Of a stretch of 19,905 nt of DNA, positions 1 to 6,597 are shown piece by piece (positions within the stretch are counted from its first letter, which is position 1; each line of letters opens with the position of its first letter). Under the pieces are notes generated by a model. That model saw nothing but the letters and a program-made list of their open reading frames with translations. It did no database searches and was not told the origin of the DNA. A program made the translations under genes and the position numbers. The DNA is from Lachnospiraceae bacterium UBA4380 (GTDB lineage: Bacteria; Bacillota; Clostridia; Lachnospirales; Lachnospiraceae), in contig DGRU01000113.1 of NCBI GenBank assembly GCA_002390025.1, positions 1 through 19,905 on the forward strand, read 5' to 3'.

Positions 1-31
1 GATTGAAACAAAAGGAAACAAAAGGGCCGTT

Positions 32-61
32 CCCATGTCAGCCGCCCCCATGTCAGCCGCC
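32..61. repeat. 15-bp tandem duplication across the moaA stop codon
   Basis: The unit CCCATGTCAGCCGCC occurs twice back to back (32-46 and 47-61). On the minus strand it carries the last Gly-Gly codons and TGA stop of moaA, so the stop region is duplicated. It is seen directly and probably reflects replication slippage. Confidence 0.85.
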
Positions 62-1084
62 GATGGCGTTCATACCGGCATTTTCGGTGATCTGCGCGGG
101 TTTGTCGAAGCAGTGCGCGTCGGGTTTGCACAATATGGCTTCCCTCATGGACTCGAAAAGCGCCGCGCGCATTTCCGTCTCCGGCAGTCCGGCGCGGAGA
201 ATGGCGCGGAGGTCTGCTCCGTCGTTGTAGCAGAGGCAGGTCTTAAGGTAGCCCTGTGAGGTGAGACGCACGCGATTGCATGTACCGCAGAATTTGCCGT
301 GTATGGCGCTGATCAGTCCCACACTTCCCTGATAGCCGGGAATCGCATAGTAGACCGCCGGGCCGTAGCCGTGTCGCCGTTCATCTTTCTGCAGGCCCGG
401 GTACATGGCCTTCAGCTTTTCCAGAAGCGCCCTGTGGCTGATGGCGGGGAAGTTTTTGCCGAAGCCGATGGGCATCATTTCGATAAATCTGACATCCACA
501 GGCATGTTCCGGGCAATATCTAAGAGGGCGCGGAGGTTGTCCTCACCCAGATCCAGCGAAACCGCATTGATCTTGACGCGCAGTGCCGGACGAGCCGCAT
601 TTTGAACGAAACCGTCCGGACCGTGGAGCTCTGTTTTGCTGAGACAGCCGGCAGCTTTAATGGCGCTCAAAACAGTGTCCAGACCGTCTGTTCCGGTGAT
701 CTCCCTGTATTTTTCAGGGTTCATGGTGTCGAGGCTGATGTTGACGGCGTCAAGGCCTGCATCGATCAAAGCGGGGAGTTCTTTTTCCAAAAGAATTCCG
801 TTGGTCGTCATGGTAACTGCTTCTATGCCGGAAACTGCCTTGAGCTTTTTGACAAAAGAGATGAGTCCGCGCCTCACCAGGGGCTCGCCGCCGGTCAGTT
901 TGATGTGGCGGATGCCCAGCTCCGCGGCTGTCTCCGCAATGGTACACATCTCTTCATAAGTCAGGATTTCCGACATCGGCAGGGATTGGATCCCGTCCGG
1001 CATACAATATTTACAGCGCAGATTGCACCTGTCCGTGACAGAAATCCGCAGATAATCAATTTCTCTTCCGTTACGATCTAACAT
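53..1084 (-). CDS. moaA: GTP 3',8-cyclase MoaA (radical SAM, molybdenum cofactor step 1)
   Basis: MoaA converts GTP to 3',8-cyclo-GTP, the first step of molybdopterin synthesis, using two 4Fe-4S clusters in the cytoplasm. The 343-residue protein has the radical-SAM CxxxCxxC motif (C20, C24, C27), a GGEP SAM-binding motif near residue 65, the C-terminal cluster cysteines C266, C269 and C283, and the conserved terminal Gly-Gly needed for catalysis in this family. I chose the ATG at 1084 because GGAG lies 6 bases upstream and the protein then starts MLDRNGREIDYLR, as is usual. A TTG at 1117 would add 11 residues. About 18 residues around 149-167 look inserted compared with typical MoaA. It is the last gene of the Mo-cofactor operon, 95 bp after the molybdopterin-binding gene. 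Family assignment is secure; the start is less so. Confidence 0.95.
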   Translation of the reverse strand: MLDRNGREIDYLRISVTDRCNLRCKYCMPDGIQSLPMSEILTYEEMCTIAETAAELGIRHIKLTGGEPLVRRGLISFVKKLKAVSGIEAVTMTTNGILLEKELPALIDAGLDAVNISLDTMNPEKYREITGTDGLDTVLSAIKAAGCLSKTELHGPDGFVQNAARPALRVKINAVSLDLGEDNLRALLDIARNMPVDVRFIEMMPIGFGKNFPAISHRALLEKLKAMYPGLQKDERRHGYGPAVYYAIPGYQGSVGLISAIHGKFCGTCNRVRLTSQGYLKTCLCYNDGADLRAILRAGLPETEMRAALFESMREAILCKPDAHCFDKPAQITENAGMNAIGG

Positions 1085-1179
1085 CCGATTCTCCGCAAAC
1101 TGGATTGAAATGGTCAAAAGGAGCCCTCTGCAGCTGTCAAAATCTTCTCGGTGTCACCTCTTATGATCAGGGCATCCTC

Positions 1180-2238
1180 TCAATGTCCTTTGCCGAAGCC
1201 GCAGTTGGGGAAGGTGCAGACGGGACAGTTGAGGCAGAGTCCGCCTTCTCCAAGGGCCGCGAGGTCCTGTGCCGTGACTTCATCATCCGCCATGACATGC
1301 GGCAGGACCAGGTCAAAAATCGTGCGCCTTGCATACATCACACATCCGGGCAGGCCCATGATGGCGACAGTGCGGGGATGGGGGCCTTCTTTCACCTCGT
1401 AATAGGCCAGAAGGAACATGGCGCCGGGCAGAACGGGGGCCCCGTAGGAGACAATGCGCGCGCCGGTGTTTTTGATGGCGAGCGGAGTTTTGTCATCAGG
1501 ATCCACGCTCATGCCGCCCGTGCAGCAGACAATGTCCGCGCCCTTTTCAATCATCTTCAGGATGGAAGCCGTCACTTTGGTGTCGTCGTCGTTCCAGATC
1601 TCATGGTCGATGATCTCCGAATCATACTCCGCAAATTTGGCCTCGATCACAGGAGTGAAAGTATCCTCGATCCTCCCGTAAAAAACCTCGTTGCCTGTAG
1701 TCACAATACCGACTTTTTTAGGGTGAAAAGGCAGGAGCTCCAGAACGGGGCGGTCCCCCGTGGCTTCCATACAGGCCTTTTCTGCGGCAGTCATTTTTTC
1801 TTGCTCGATGACCAGGGGGATGATACGGGTGCCGGCCAGCTTGTCGCCCTTTTTCACGCCGAATCCGCCGTGGCGGGTGGCGATCATCATCTGGCCGAAG
1901 CTGTTGACAGCCTTGAGGCCGGCGCTGTTGACTTTGAGAAGCCCGCTGCATGCGGCGCTGATCTCGATCTTGCCCTCCTTGGCCTGTGAGCGCGTCATAT
2001 TTTGGCCCAGACACATGCGGCACAGGTACTCCGCCGCCTCGTCTTCATGCAGCATCCCTTCCTGCTTTTCCCACACATAGAGCTGGTCCTTGCCCACCGA
2101 GAGGAGCACCGGAATGTCCTCCTTTGTCACAATATGTCCCTTGCGGAAAACGGCGTCCTTGGTGACGCCGCGAATGATCTGTGTAATGTCGTGGCAGAGG
2201 ACTGCTCCCTCTGCGTCAACAGTCCGGATTAATTTCAT
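1180..2238 (-). CDS. Molybdopterin-binding protein, MoeA/MogA-like domain
   Basis: This is a protein of about 352 residues with a MoCF_biosynth (MoaB/MogA/MoeA-type) domain at roughly residues 173-318, which binds molybdopterin. Visible motifs are TTGNEV (180-185), CTGGMSVDPDD (239-249) and GLPGC (295-299). Known relatives adenylate molybdopterin or insert molybdenum, but this shorter architecture lacks full MoeA domains, so the exact step is not certain. The C-terminus has four closely spaced cysteines (C335, C338, C341, C346) that could hold a metal or Fe-S centre. The ATG at 2238 is preferred because AGAAGAG lies 6 bases upstream; the ATG at 2244 has almost no spacing. It sits between the ModE-like gene and moaA, consistent with cofactor synthesis. 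Confidence 0.88.
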   Translation of the reverse strand: MKLIRTVDAEGAVLCHDITQIIRGVTKDAVFRKGHIVTKEDIPVLLSVGKDQLYVWEKQEGMLHEDEAAEYLCRMCLGQNMTRSQAKEGKIEISAACSGLLKVNSAGLKAVNSFGQMMIATRHGGFGVKKGDKLAGTRIIPLVIEQEKMTAAEKACMEATGDRPVLELLPFHPKKVGIVTTGNEVFYGRIEDTFTPVIEAKFAEYDSEIIDHEIWNDDDTKVTASILKMIEKGADIVCCTGGMSVDPDDKTPLAIKNTGARIVSYGAPVLPGAMFLLAYYEVKEGPHPRTVAIMGLPGCVMYARRTIFDLVLPHVMADDEVTAQDLAALGEGGLCLNCPVCTFPNCGFGKGH

Positions 2239-2418
2239 ATCCATCTCTTCTATATGTTCTTCAGAGTCTCATATTCTATAGGACTTCATGTCCTTCAGGC
2301 CATCATGTTCTATAACGTCTTGCTTTCTATGGTGTCTTGCGTCCTATAGAGCATTCATGCCGTATCGTCCGCCCTCAAAAAGGCTTTTCCCGTCATGCAT
2401 GCAGCAAAAACTCTTTAC
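2239..2418 (-). other. Intergenic leader with degenerate TATAGAA-type repeats
   Basis: The gap between the ModE-like gene and the molybdopterin-binding gene contains several loosely repeated blocks of the form ATAGAA, two of them followed by GCAAGAC or a close variant (about 2245-2350). I see no intact open reading frame, clear terminator or strong promoter. The two genes could be cotranscribed through it. Confidence 0.35.
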
Positions 2419-2814
2419 TCAGTCCTGCCCTGCATTTCCGTTTCCGAAAATCTCCTCAAACGCCCGTTCAGCATCCTCCTGCACACGCCGGGTCAGCTGC
2501 CGGTATTTTTTCAGAAGTTCCCGTCCTTCCCCGGTCAGCTGCGAGCCGCCGCCTCCGCTGCCGCCGATCCTGCGTTCCAAAAGCTTGTAGCCAAGCTGTT
2601 TTTCGGCCTTCTTGATCATCCGGGCTCCCTTGGAATAGGACAGGCCCATCTCCAGGCAGGCCTCCTGCATGGAACCGGTCTTCTCAATATACTCCATCAG
2701 CCTGGCCTTGCCCGGGCCGAAAAAAATATCTTCCTTTGCCAGCCGCACCTGCGTTGCCGTGTGAAGAATTGCTTCTTTCGGCGCATCTGCCGCATTTTTG
2801 TCATTATTTCCCAT
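2419..2814 (-). CDS. ModE-family winged-helix regulator without a molybdate-binding domain
   Basis: This 131-residue protein matches the N-terminal LysR-like winged helix of ModE. It has a helix-turn-helix around residues 48-72 (GSMQEACLEMGLSYSKGARM) and a glycine-rich wing at 83-94 (RIGGSGGGGSQLT). Full-length ModE proteins are about 260 residues and carry two TOBE/MOP molybdate-binding domains; none is present here. It is the first gene of the Mo-cofactor operon, so it probably regulates molybdenum uptake or cofactor genes. The signal it senses is not visible. The start has a GGAGG about 12 bases upstream, a longer spacing than usual. An inverted repeat around the upstream -10 box is a candidate operator. 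Confidence 0.85.
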   Translation of the reverse strand: MGNNDKNAADAPKEAILHTATQVRLAKEDIFFGPGKARLMEYIEKTGSMQEACLEMGLSYSKGARMIKKAEKQLGYKLLERRIGGSGGGGSQLTGEGRELLKKYRQLTRRVQEDAERAFEEIFGNGNAGQD

Positions 2815-2891
2815 CGTGAAGCTGTTCCTCCGTTCCTGTCTGCAGCGCCAATGACAGCCATTCTCTGCAAAGTTTTTTCGCTTCGTTTTTT

Positions 2892-2926
2892 AAAACCGAA
2901 CGACATTATAATAATACCACGGTTTT
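2892..2926 (-). promoter_or_regulatory. Candidate operator and -10 box upstream of the ModE-like gene
   Basis: The perfect 7-bp inverted repeat AAAACCG (2892-2898) and CGGTTTT (2920-2926) flanks an AT-rich core. The core reads TATAAT on the minus strand at 2905-2910, about 90 bp upstream of the ModE-like start. No good -35 box is present. A second palindrome (AGGGAAATCCCT, 2942-2953) lies just upstream. The symmetry around the -10 suggests a regulator site, perhaps for the ModE-like protein itself; this is inference. Confidence 0.4.
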
Positions 2927-2953
2927 CCGCATAATAGAATCAGGGAAATCCCT

Positions 2954-3022
2954 ATATTGACGTATTGAAGCTTTCGTCTCCGCCTTATCACAGCATGGCC
3001 GCTGCCTGACCATCTTGTGACC
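2954..3022 (+). ncRNA. Candidate structured RNA 5' of a plus-strand terminator
   Basis: Read on the plus strand, this stretch can fold into a GACG/CGTC mini-hairpin (about 2959-2978) and a longer one, TCACA (2988-2992) with TGTGA (3016-3020) plus ATGG (2995-2998) with CCAT (3010-3013). TTATC at 2985-2989 could alternatively pair with GATAA at 3024-3028, which is also used by the following terminator. No plus-strand gene is nearby and I recognise no Rfam class. It is a prediction from pairing only. Confidence 0.3.
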
Positions 3023-3091
3023 GGATAACGTCGCGAAGACCCATTACGGATTTCTTTCGGGAACGGGCCTTCGCAGTTTATCCCGTTTTTT
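3023..3091 (+). terminator. Intrinsic terminator facing the plus strand
   Basis: GGATAA (3023-3028) pairs with TTATCC (3078-3083), and GCGAAGACCC (3033-3042) pairs with GGGCCTTCGC (3065-3074) with one wobble pair. A run of six T follows on the plus strand. On the minus strand no T-run follows the stem, so it does not look like the terminator of the leftward operon ending at 3090. Confidence 0.55.
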
Positions 3092-4139
3092 ATAAGATCT
3101 CAATCAGGGCATCTGTCTTCTCAGGAGTGATGCTCCAGTCGGTCGCGAGCCGGATTATGGTGTTCGCGTCGTCATATTTCTCCCAGAAACTGTATTCGAC
3201 CTTTTCTCCCAGTTTCTGCAGCTTTTCATTGTCCATGATGCAGAAAAGCTGGTTAGTCGGAGAGTCGAAGCAGAGACGGTAGTCTTTTTTCTGCAGGTTT
3301 GTGCGGATCTTGTCCGCCGCCTCAATTGCGGGCGCACCGATTCTCTCATAGAGGTCGTCTGTAAAAAGGGTATCAAACTGGATCCCCAGGATCCTGCCCT
3401 TTGCAAGGAGCGCGCCATGCTGCTTGATGATGGAGAAAAATCCGGGGATCAGGTCCGGATCCGGCACGACAACAGCCTCCCCGAACAGGGCTCCGCACTT
3501 GGTCCCGCCGATGTAAAAAACATCGCAATAGACCGCAAGATCGGCAAGACTGATATTGTTTGCCGGGCAGGCAAGGGCATAGGCCAGACGGGCGCCGTCC
3601 AGGTAGAGGGGAATGCGGTATTGTCTGCAGATTTCGTGGAGCGCCTGCAGCTCTTCTCTGGTGTAGAGTGTCCCGTACTCGGTCGGATGGGAAATGTAGA
3701 CCATGCCGGGCATGACCATGTGTTCGCAGTTATCGTCGTTATAATAGTCTTCCAGGAAAATGCGAACGGTATCCGGGCTGATCTTGCCGTTTTTGTGAGG
3801 TACAGTCAGTACTTTGTGGCCGCCCGCCTCAATAGCGCCCGCTTCGTGGGTCGCGATATGACCTGTATGGGCAGCAACAACACCCTGATGACTGCGCAGA
3901 AGCGCATCGATCACAGTTGCATTGGTCTGTGTTCCGCCGACAAGAAACTCCACCCGTGCCCGCGGGGCTTCACAGGCCATGCGGATCTTGTCCCTCGCAG
4001 AGTCCGAAAAAGGATCGAGTCCGTAGCCGCCGGTCTCCATCATATTTGTCTCAACAAGGCGCTCCATGATCGCCGGATGCGCCCCCTTCATATAATCACT
4101 GGCAAAAGAGAGTTTTGCCTTTTCATCCGCAAAATTCAT
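3090..4139 (-). CDS. PLP-dependent threonine aldolase-like enzyme (beta-eliminating lyase family)
   Basis: This 349-residue fold-type I PLP enzyme resembles low-specificity L-threonine aldolase, which cleaves threonine to glycine and acetaldehyde. Visible landmarks are the lysine expected to bind PLP (K214 in GGTKCGALFG), the cofactor-contacting Asp and Arg in DGAR (D181, R183), and a His-rich active-site stretch around 91-108. The start at 4139 has AGGAG 8 bases upstream, and that AGGAG overlaps the TGA stop of the preceding gene, so translation is probably coupled. An in-frame extension to 4250 exists but has no such signal. It closes an operon with two cell-wall-directed proteins, an odd setting. 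Beta-elimination or D-amino-acid specificity cannot be excluded. Confidence 0.9.
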   Translation of the reverse strand: MNFADEKAKLSFASDYMKGAHPAIMERLVETNMMETGGYGLDPFSDSARDKIRMACEAPRARVEFLVGGTQTNATVIDALLRSHQGVVAAHTGHIATHEAGAIEAGGHKVLTVPHKNGKISPDTVRIFLEDYYNDDNCEHMVMPGMVYISHPTEYGTLYTREELQALHEICRQYRIPLYLDGARLAYALACPANNISLADLAVYCDVFYIGGTKCGALFGEAVVVPDPDLIPGFFSIIKQHGALLAKGRILGIQFDTLFTDDLYERIGAPAIEAADKIRTNLQKKDYRLCFDSPTNQLFCIMDNEKLQKLGEKVEYSFWEKYDDANTIIRLATDWSITPEKTDALIEIL

Positions 4140-4149
4140 CGCTTTCTCC

Positions 4150-5361
4150 TCACTGATCGGATTTGCTCTGCTCCTCACTCCCGCAGATGGCCTGGTAGAT
4201 TTCTCTGGAGAGGTCCGCGATCTGCACGTGGAGATCTCCCTCTCCGGCACTGGGAACTGCCGTCATCACAGTGAGCACGTAAGGATGATCTTCCGCAAAG
4301 ATGATTGCTGCATCGTTCTGAACGCTTACGTTGATGCCGTCTTTATTCTTAGTATAGAGCTCGCCGGTCTTATTTGCTGTTTCAACGTCCTCAGGAAGGC
4401 CTGCAGGAATCTTATAGCGGTTGCGGGCGATCTGTGCGCGCATGGCTTCGAGGATCCTCCCGGAGGCCTCTTTATTGACATATGTCCCTTTATAGACTTT
4501 CCGCAGGACACGGCCGCAGTCTTTTGCAGATGTATAGTTCTCCGTGCCGTTGTTTTCAAGCATCTTTCGGTTCAGCTGTCCCGCAGTGTAATGGTGGTCC
4601 TTCATAAATGCATTGATCTGATCCATGCCGAGAAGACCGATCAGCTGGTTGGTCGCACCGTTATCACTAGCGGAAATCATGGAAAAAAGCTGCTGCTGAT
4701 AATTGTCCTCTATCGCCCCTTTCTCCACCTGCTCTAGGTAACATCCCGCAACATAGAGCTTGATCAGGCTGGCGGAGATCATGGGGTCATTTGCATTGAT
4801 GCCGATCTCCTCCCCTGTATCCAGGCGGTACAGGTAAAGAGACCAGTCGCCGGCCTTGTCCGCAAGCTCTTCGCGAAGCTTCTTGTCCAGCGCTTCCATT
4901 TCAGGACTGAGAGGAATGGCGGTTTCCTGCGAAGTACCGGCTGTGCTGCTGATACTCGCGGTTTCCCCTGTGGCTGCCGCTTCTGCCGTTTCTTCCGCTT
5001 CTGCCGTTTCTGCTGACTGCGCCTGCTCCTGTGTCCCTGATACGCCGCTCTGGGCCCCTTCGGGTAGCGGTTCCGGCCTCTTTGCCAGGTAAAACCACAA
5101 GGCGATCAGAATGACCAGACATGCCGATATGATCATTACAATATGACCCGGGATACCCGCGCTCCGCATATTTTCCGCATTGTGGGCGCCGGTGGCCTCC
5201 GCATTTTCAGCTGCCCAGGCAACGCCGGGATCTTTCACTTTTTCACGGCTGTCACCTTCCGGTGGCACTCTGTCACAGGTTTCTGTACCTGCCGCAGGGT
5301 CTGCGCATTCTCCCGGGCTTCTTTGTTGTTCAATTTCTTCTGCCTTTTCCTCTTTACTCAT
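4150..5361 (-). CDS. Membrane-anchored serine hydrolase, class A beta-lactamase/PBP-like
   Basis: The 403-residue protein has a charged cytoplasmic N-terminus (1-70), one transmembrane helix (about 73-93), a low-complexity Ala/Glu/Thr/Ser linker (about 100-150), and an extracellular penicillin-recognising domain (about 155-395). Motifs are SLIK (nucleophile S198, K201), SDN (232-234) and KTG (331-333). The segment matching the omega loop reads LNRKMLENN, so the position of the deacylating Glu166 of class A enzymes appears to be Met267. This argues for a slow acylating or transpeptidase/carboxypeptidase-like role rather than antibiotic hydrolysis. Its ATG overlaps the end of the amidase gene by 8 bases (ATGAGTAA). 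An 18-bp tandem duplication at 4979-5014 lengthens the linker. Substrate is unknown; peptidoglycan is the natural guess. Confidence 0.85.
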   Translation of the reverse strand: MSKEEKAEEIEQQRSPGECADPAAGTETCDRVPPEGDSREKVKDPGVAWAAENAEATGAHNAENMRSAGIPGHIVMIISACLVILIALWFYLAKRPEPLPEGAQSGVSGTQEQAQSAETAEAEETAEAAATGETASISSTAGTSQETAIPLSPEMEALDKKLREELADKAGDWSLYLYRLDTGEEIGINANDPMISASLIKLYVAGCYLEQVEKGAIEDNYQQQLFSMISASDNGATNQLIGLLGMDQINAFMKDHHYTAGQLNRKMLENNGTENYTSAKDCGRVLRKVYKGTYVNKEASGRILEAMRAQIARNRYKIPAGLPEDVETANKTGELYTKNKDGINVSVQNDAAIIFAEDHPYVLTVMTAVPSAGEGDLHVQIADLSREIYQAICGSEEQSKSDQ

Positions 5362-6328
5362 TTGTATGTCTCTCCTCCGCTGTCTTTTCTGCCATAAAAG
5401 CGTCGATTCCGTCAGCGATTCCGTCAGTCATTTTCTCCTGGAACTGAGGATCCTGCATCAGAAGGTCTTCATCTGCATTCGTCATGTATCCCATCTCGAT
5501 GATCGTCACGGGAACCCGGGCCCAGTTGATTCCGCTCATGGAATCAGTCTCCCAGACGTATTCGTAGTCAATACCCGTCTTTTCGGTATATGCATTGAGG
5601 ACACAGTCAGCCAGCCTTCGGGACTCCTCATACAGATCTCCGTTATATGCGTTGCCCGGTGTCTGGCAGATTGTCATCGCTCCGGTCACTCCCCGGTCTC
5701 CGGATCCGTTGGCATGAATCCGGATAAAGGCATCCGCGGCCGCCTCGTTTGCCACAGCGGCACGCTCGGAATTGCTGATATCCACTTCATTGGTCTCGCG
5801 CACCATGATCACAGTGTATCCTCTGGCTTCCAGCTCGTCGCGAAGCTGCAGACCGATATCGAGAGTCAGCTGATATTCCGGAACTCCGGTCGCAACTCCG
5901 CTGGTTCCGCCGCTGACCTTCATCTTGGTCTCTGAGGCACCGGGGCCGACCGGCTCCTGCTCGCTGTTCCCATACTGCTGGTGTCCCGGGTCGATCACGA
6001 TCAGTCCTCTGGATTCGGCAGCATACTCCGCGGCATTTGTGCCTGTACGACCCGCCGAGGCGGTCTCTCCTGTAAATGCAGCCTCCGGGGAAGTACTCCT
6101 TGTATTTCCTGTTTCTGCATCCTCAACTGCCTGCGTGCCCGCGGATGCGGATGTGTTCTCCGCTGCCGACTGCTCCTTATTGTCTGCTGTCGAAGCCTTC
6201 CGGGAATCCTCCGGAATCTTCACTTCTTCCGTCTTTGCAGCGCCGCTGTCTGTTTCTCCCGATGCTCCTCCGCATCCGCAGGTCATAACAAGTACCAGAC
6301 ACAATATCGCTGCCGTTTTTTTCCACAT
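5354..6328 (-). CDS. N-acetylmuramoyl-L-alanine amidase (Amidase_3), lipoprotein-like
   Basis: Amidase_3 enzymes are zinc hydrolases that cut the bond between N-acetylmuramate and L-alanine in peptidoglycan. The 324-residue protein starts with a short basic, hydrophobic signal ending in VMTCGCGG, with C19 (or C17) as likely lipidation site, though the lipobox is not classical. A low-complexity linker follows (about 22-105), then the catalytic domain (108-313). Zinc ligands are H116 (IDPGH), E151 and H205 (RIHANGS), and the catalytic glutamate is E278 in IIEMGYMTN. Start supported by AAGGAG about 10 bases upstream. It is the first gene of a three-gene operon and its stop overlaps the next start, suggesting translational coupling with the serine hydrolase. 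Confidence 0.93.
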   Translation of the reverse strand: MWKKTAAILCLVLVMTCGCGGASGETDSGAAKTEEVKIPEDSRKASTADNKEQSAAENTSASAGTQAVEDAETGNTRSTSPEAAFTGETASAGRTGTNAAEYAAESRGLIVIDPGHQQYGNSEQEPVGPGASETKMKVSGGTSGVATGVPEYQLTLDIGLQLRDELEARGYTVIMVRETNEVDISNSERAAVANEAAADAFIRIHANGSGDRGVTGAMTICQTPGNAYNGDLYEESRRLADCVLNAYTEKTGIDYEYVWETDSMSGINWARVPVTIIEMGYMTNADEDLLMQDPQFQEKMTDGIADGIDAFMAEKTAEERHTNE

Positions 6329-6488
6329 AGTCCCTCTCTCCTTACCGAATAGTATAAAATCGCAGCTGCCCCGCCCTTTCCTGCCGAACTCAAAAACAGC
6401 TGTCGAACGTCATTAAGGTCAAAAAAGACTGAAATACATTTGCTGCACTGCTTTTTGACACTTTCTTCATCGAATGGAACTTTTCTAT

Positions 6489-6530
6489 TATGACAAAGAG
6501 CGGACTCCCTTGCAAGAAGGGAATCCGCTC
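6489..6530 (-). terminator. Intrinsic terminator after the Gfo/IolE-like operon
   Basis: GAGCGGACTCCCTT (6498-6511) and AAGGGAATCCGCTC (6517-6530) form a 14-bp stem with one mismatch and a 5-base loop. On the minus strand it is followed by CTTTGTCAT, a modest T-run. It lies about 70 bp after the stop at 6598, fitting the end of the leftward sugar operon. Confidence 0.65.
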
Positions 6531-6597
6531 CGATTATCATATCTGATTTTTATTTGATTTTTATCTGATTCAAATCTTTTCCTGATCTATTTGTCGA

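Noticed and set aside
1..51. Minus-strand open frame starting at ATG 49-51 and running off the left edge, possibly the next Mo-cofactor gene
   Set aside because: Only 17 codons are visible, there is no Shine-Dalgarno, and the ATG lies in the tandem duplication. It cannot be supported from this window.
3023..3085. Hairpin as terminator of the leftward amidase-hydrolase-aldolase operon
   Set aside because: On the minus strand the stem is followed by GGTCACAAG, not a T-run. The T-run is on the plus-strand side.
2815..3089. Moco or other known riboswitch for the molybdenum operon
   Set aside because: The structured part lies upstream of the candidate minus-strand promoter and its terminator faces the other strand. 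I recognise no known aptamer core.
4150..5361. Antibiotic-resistance beta-lactamase
   Set aside because: It has a transmembrane anchor, sits in a cell-wall operon and appears to lack the deacylating glutamate, so a resistance label would be unsafe.
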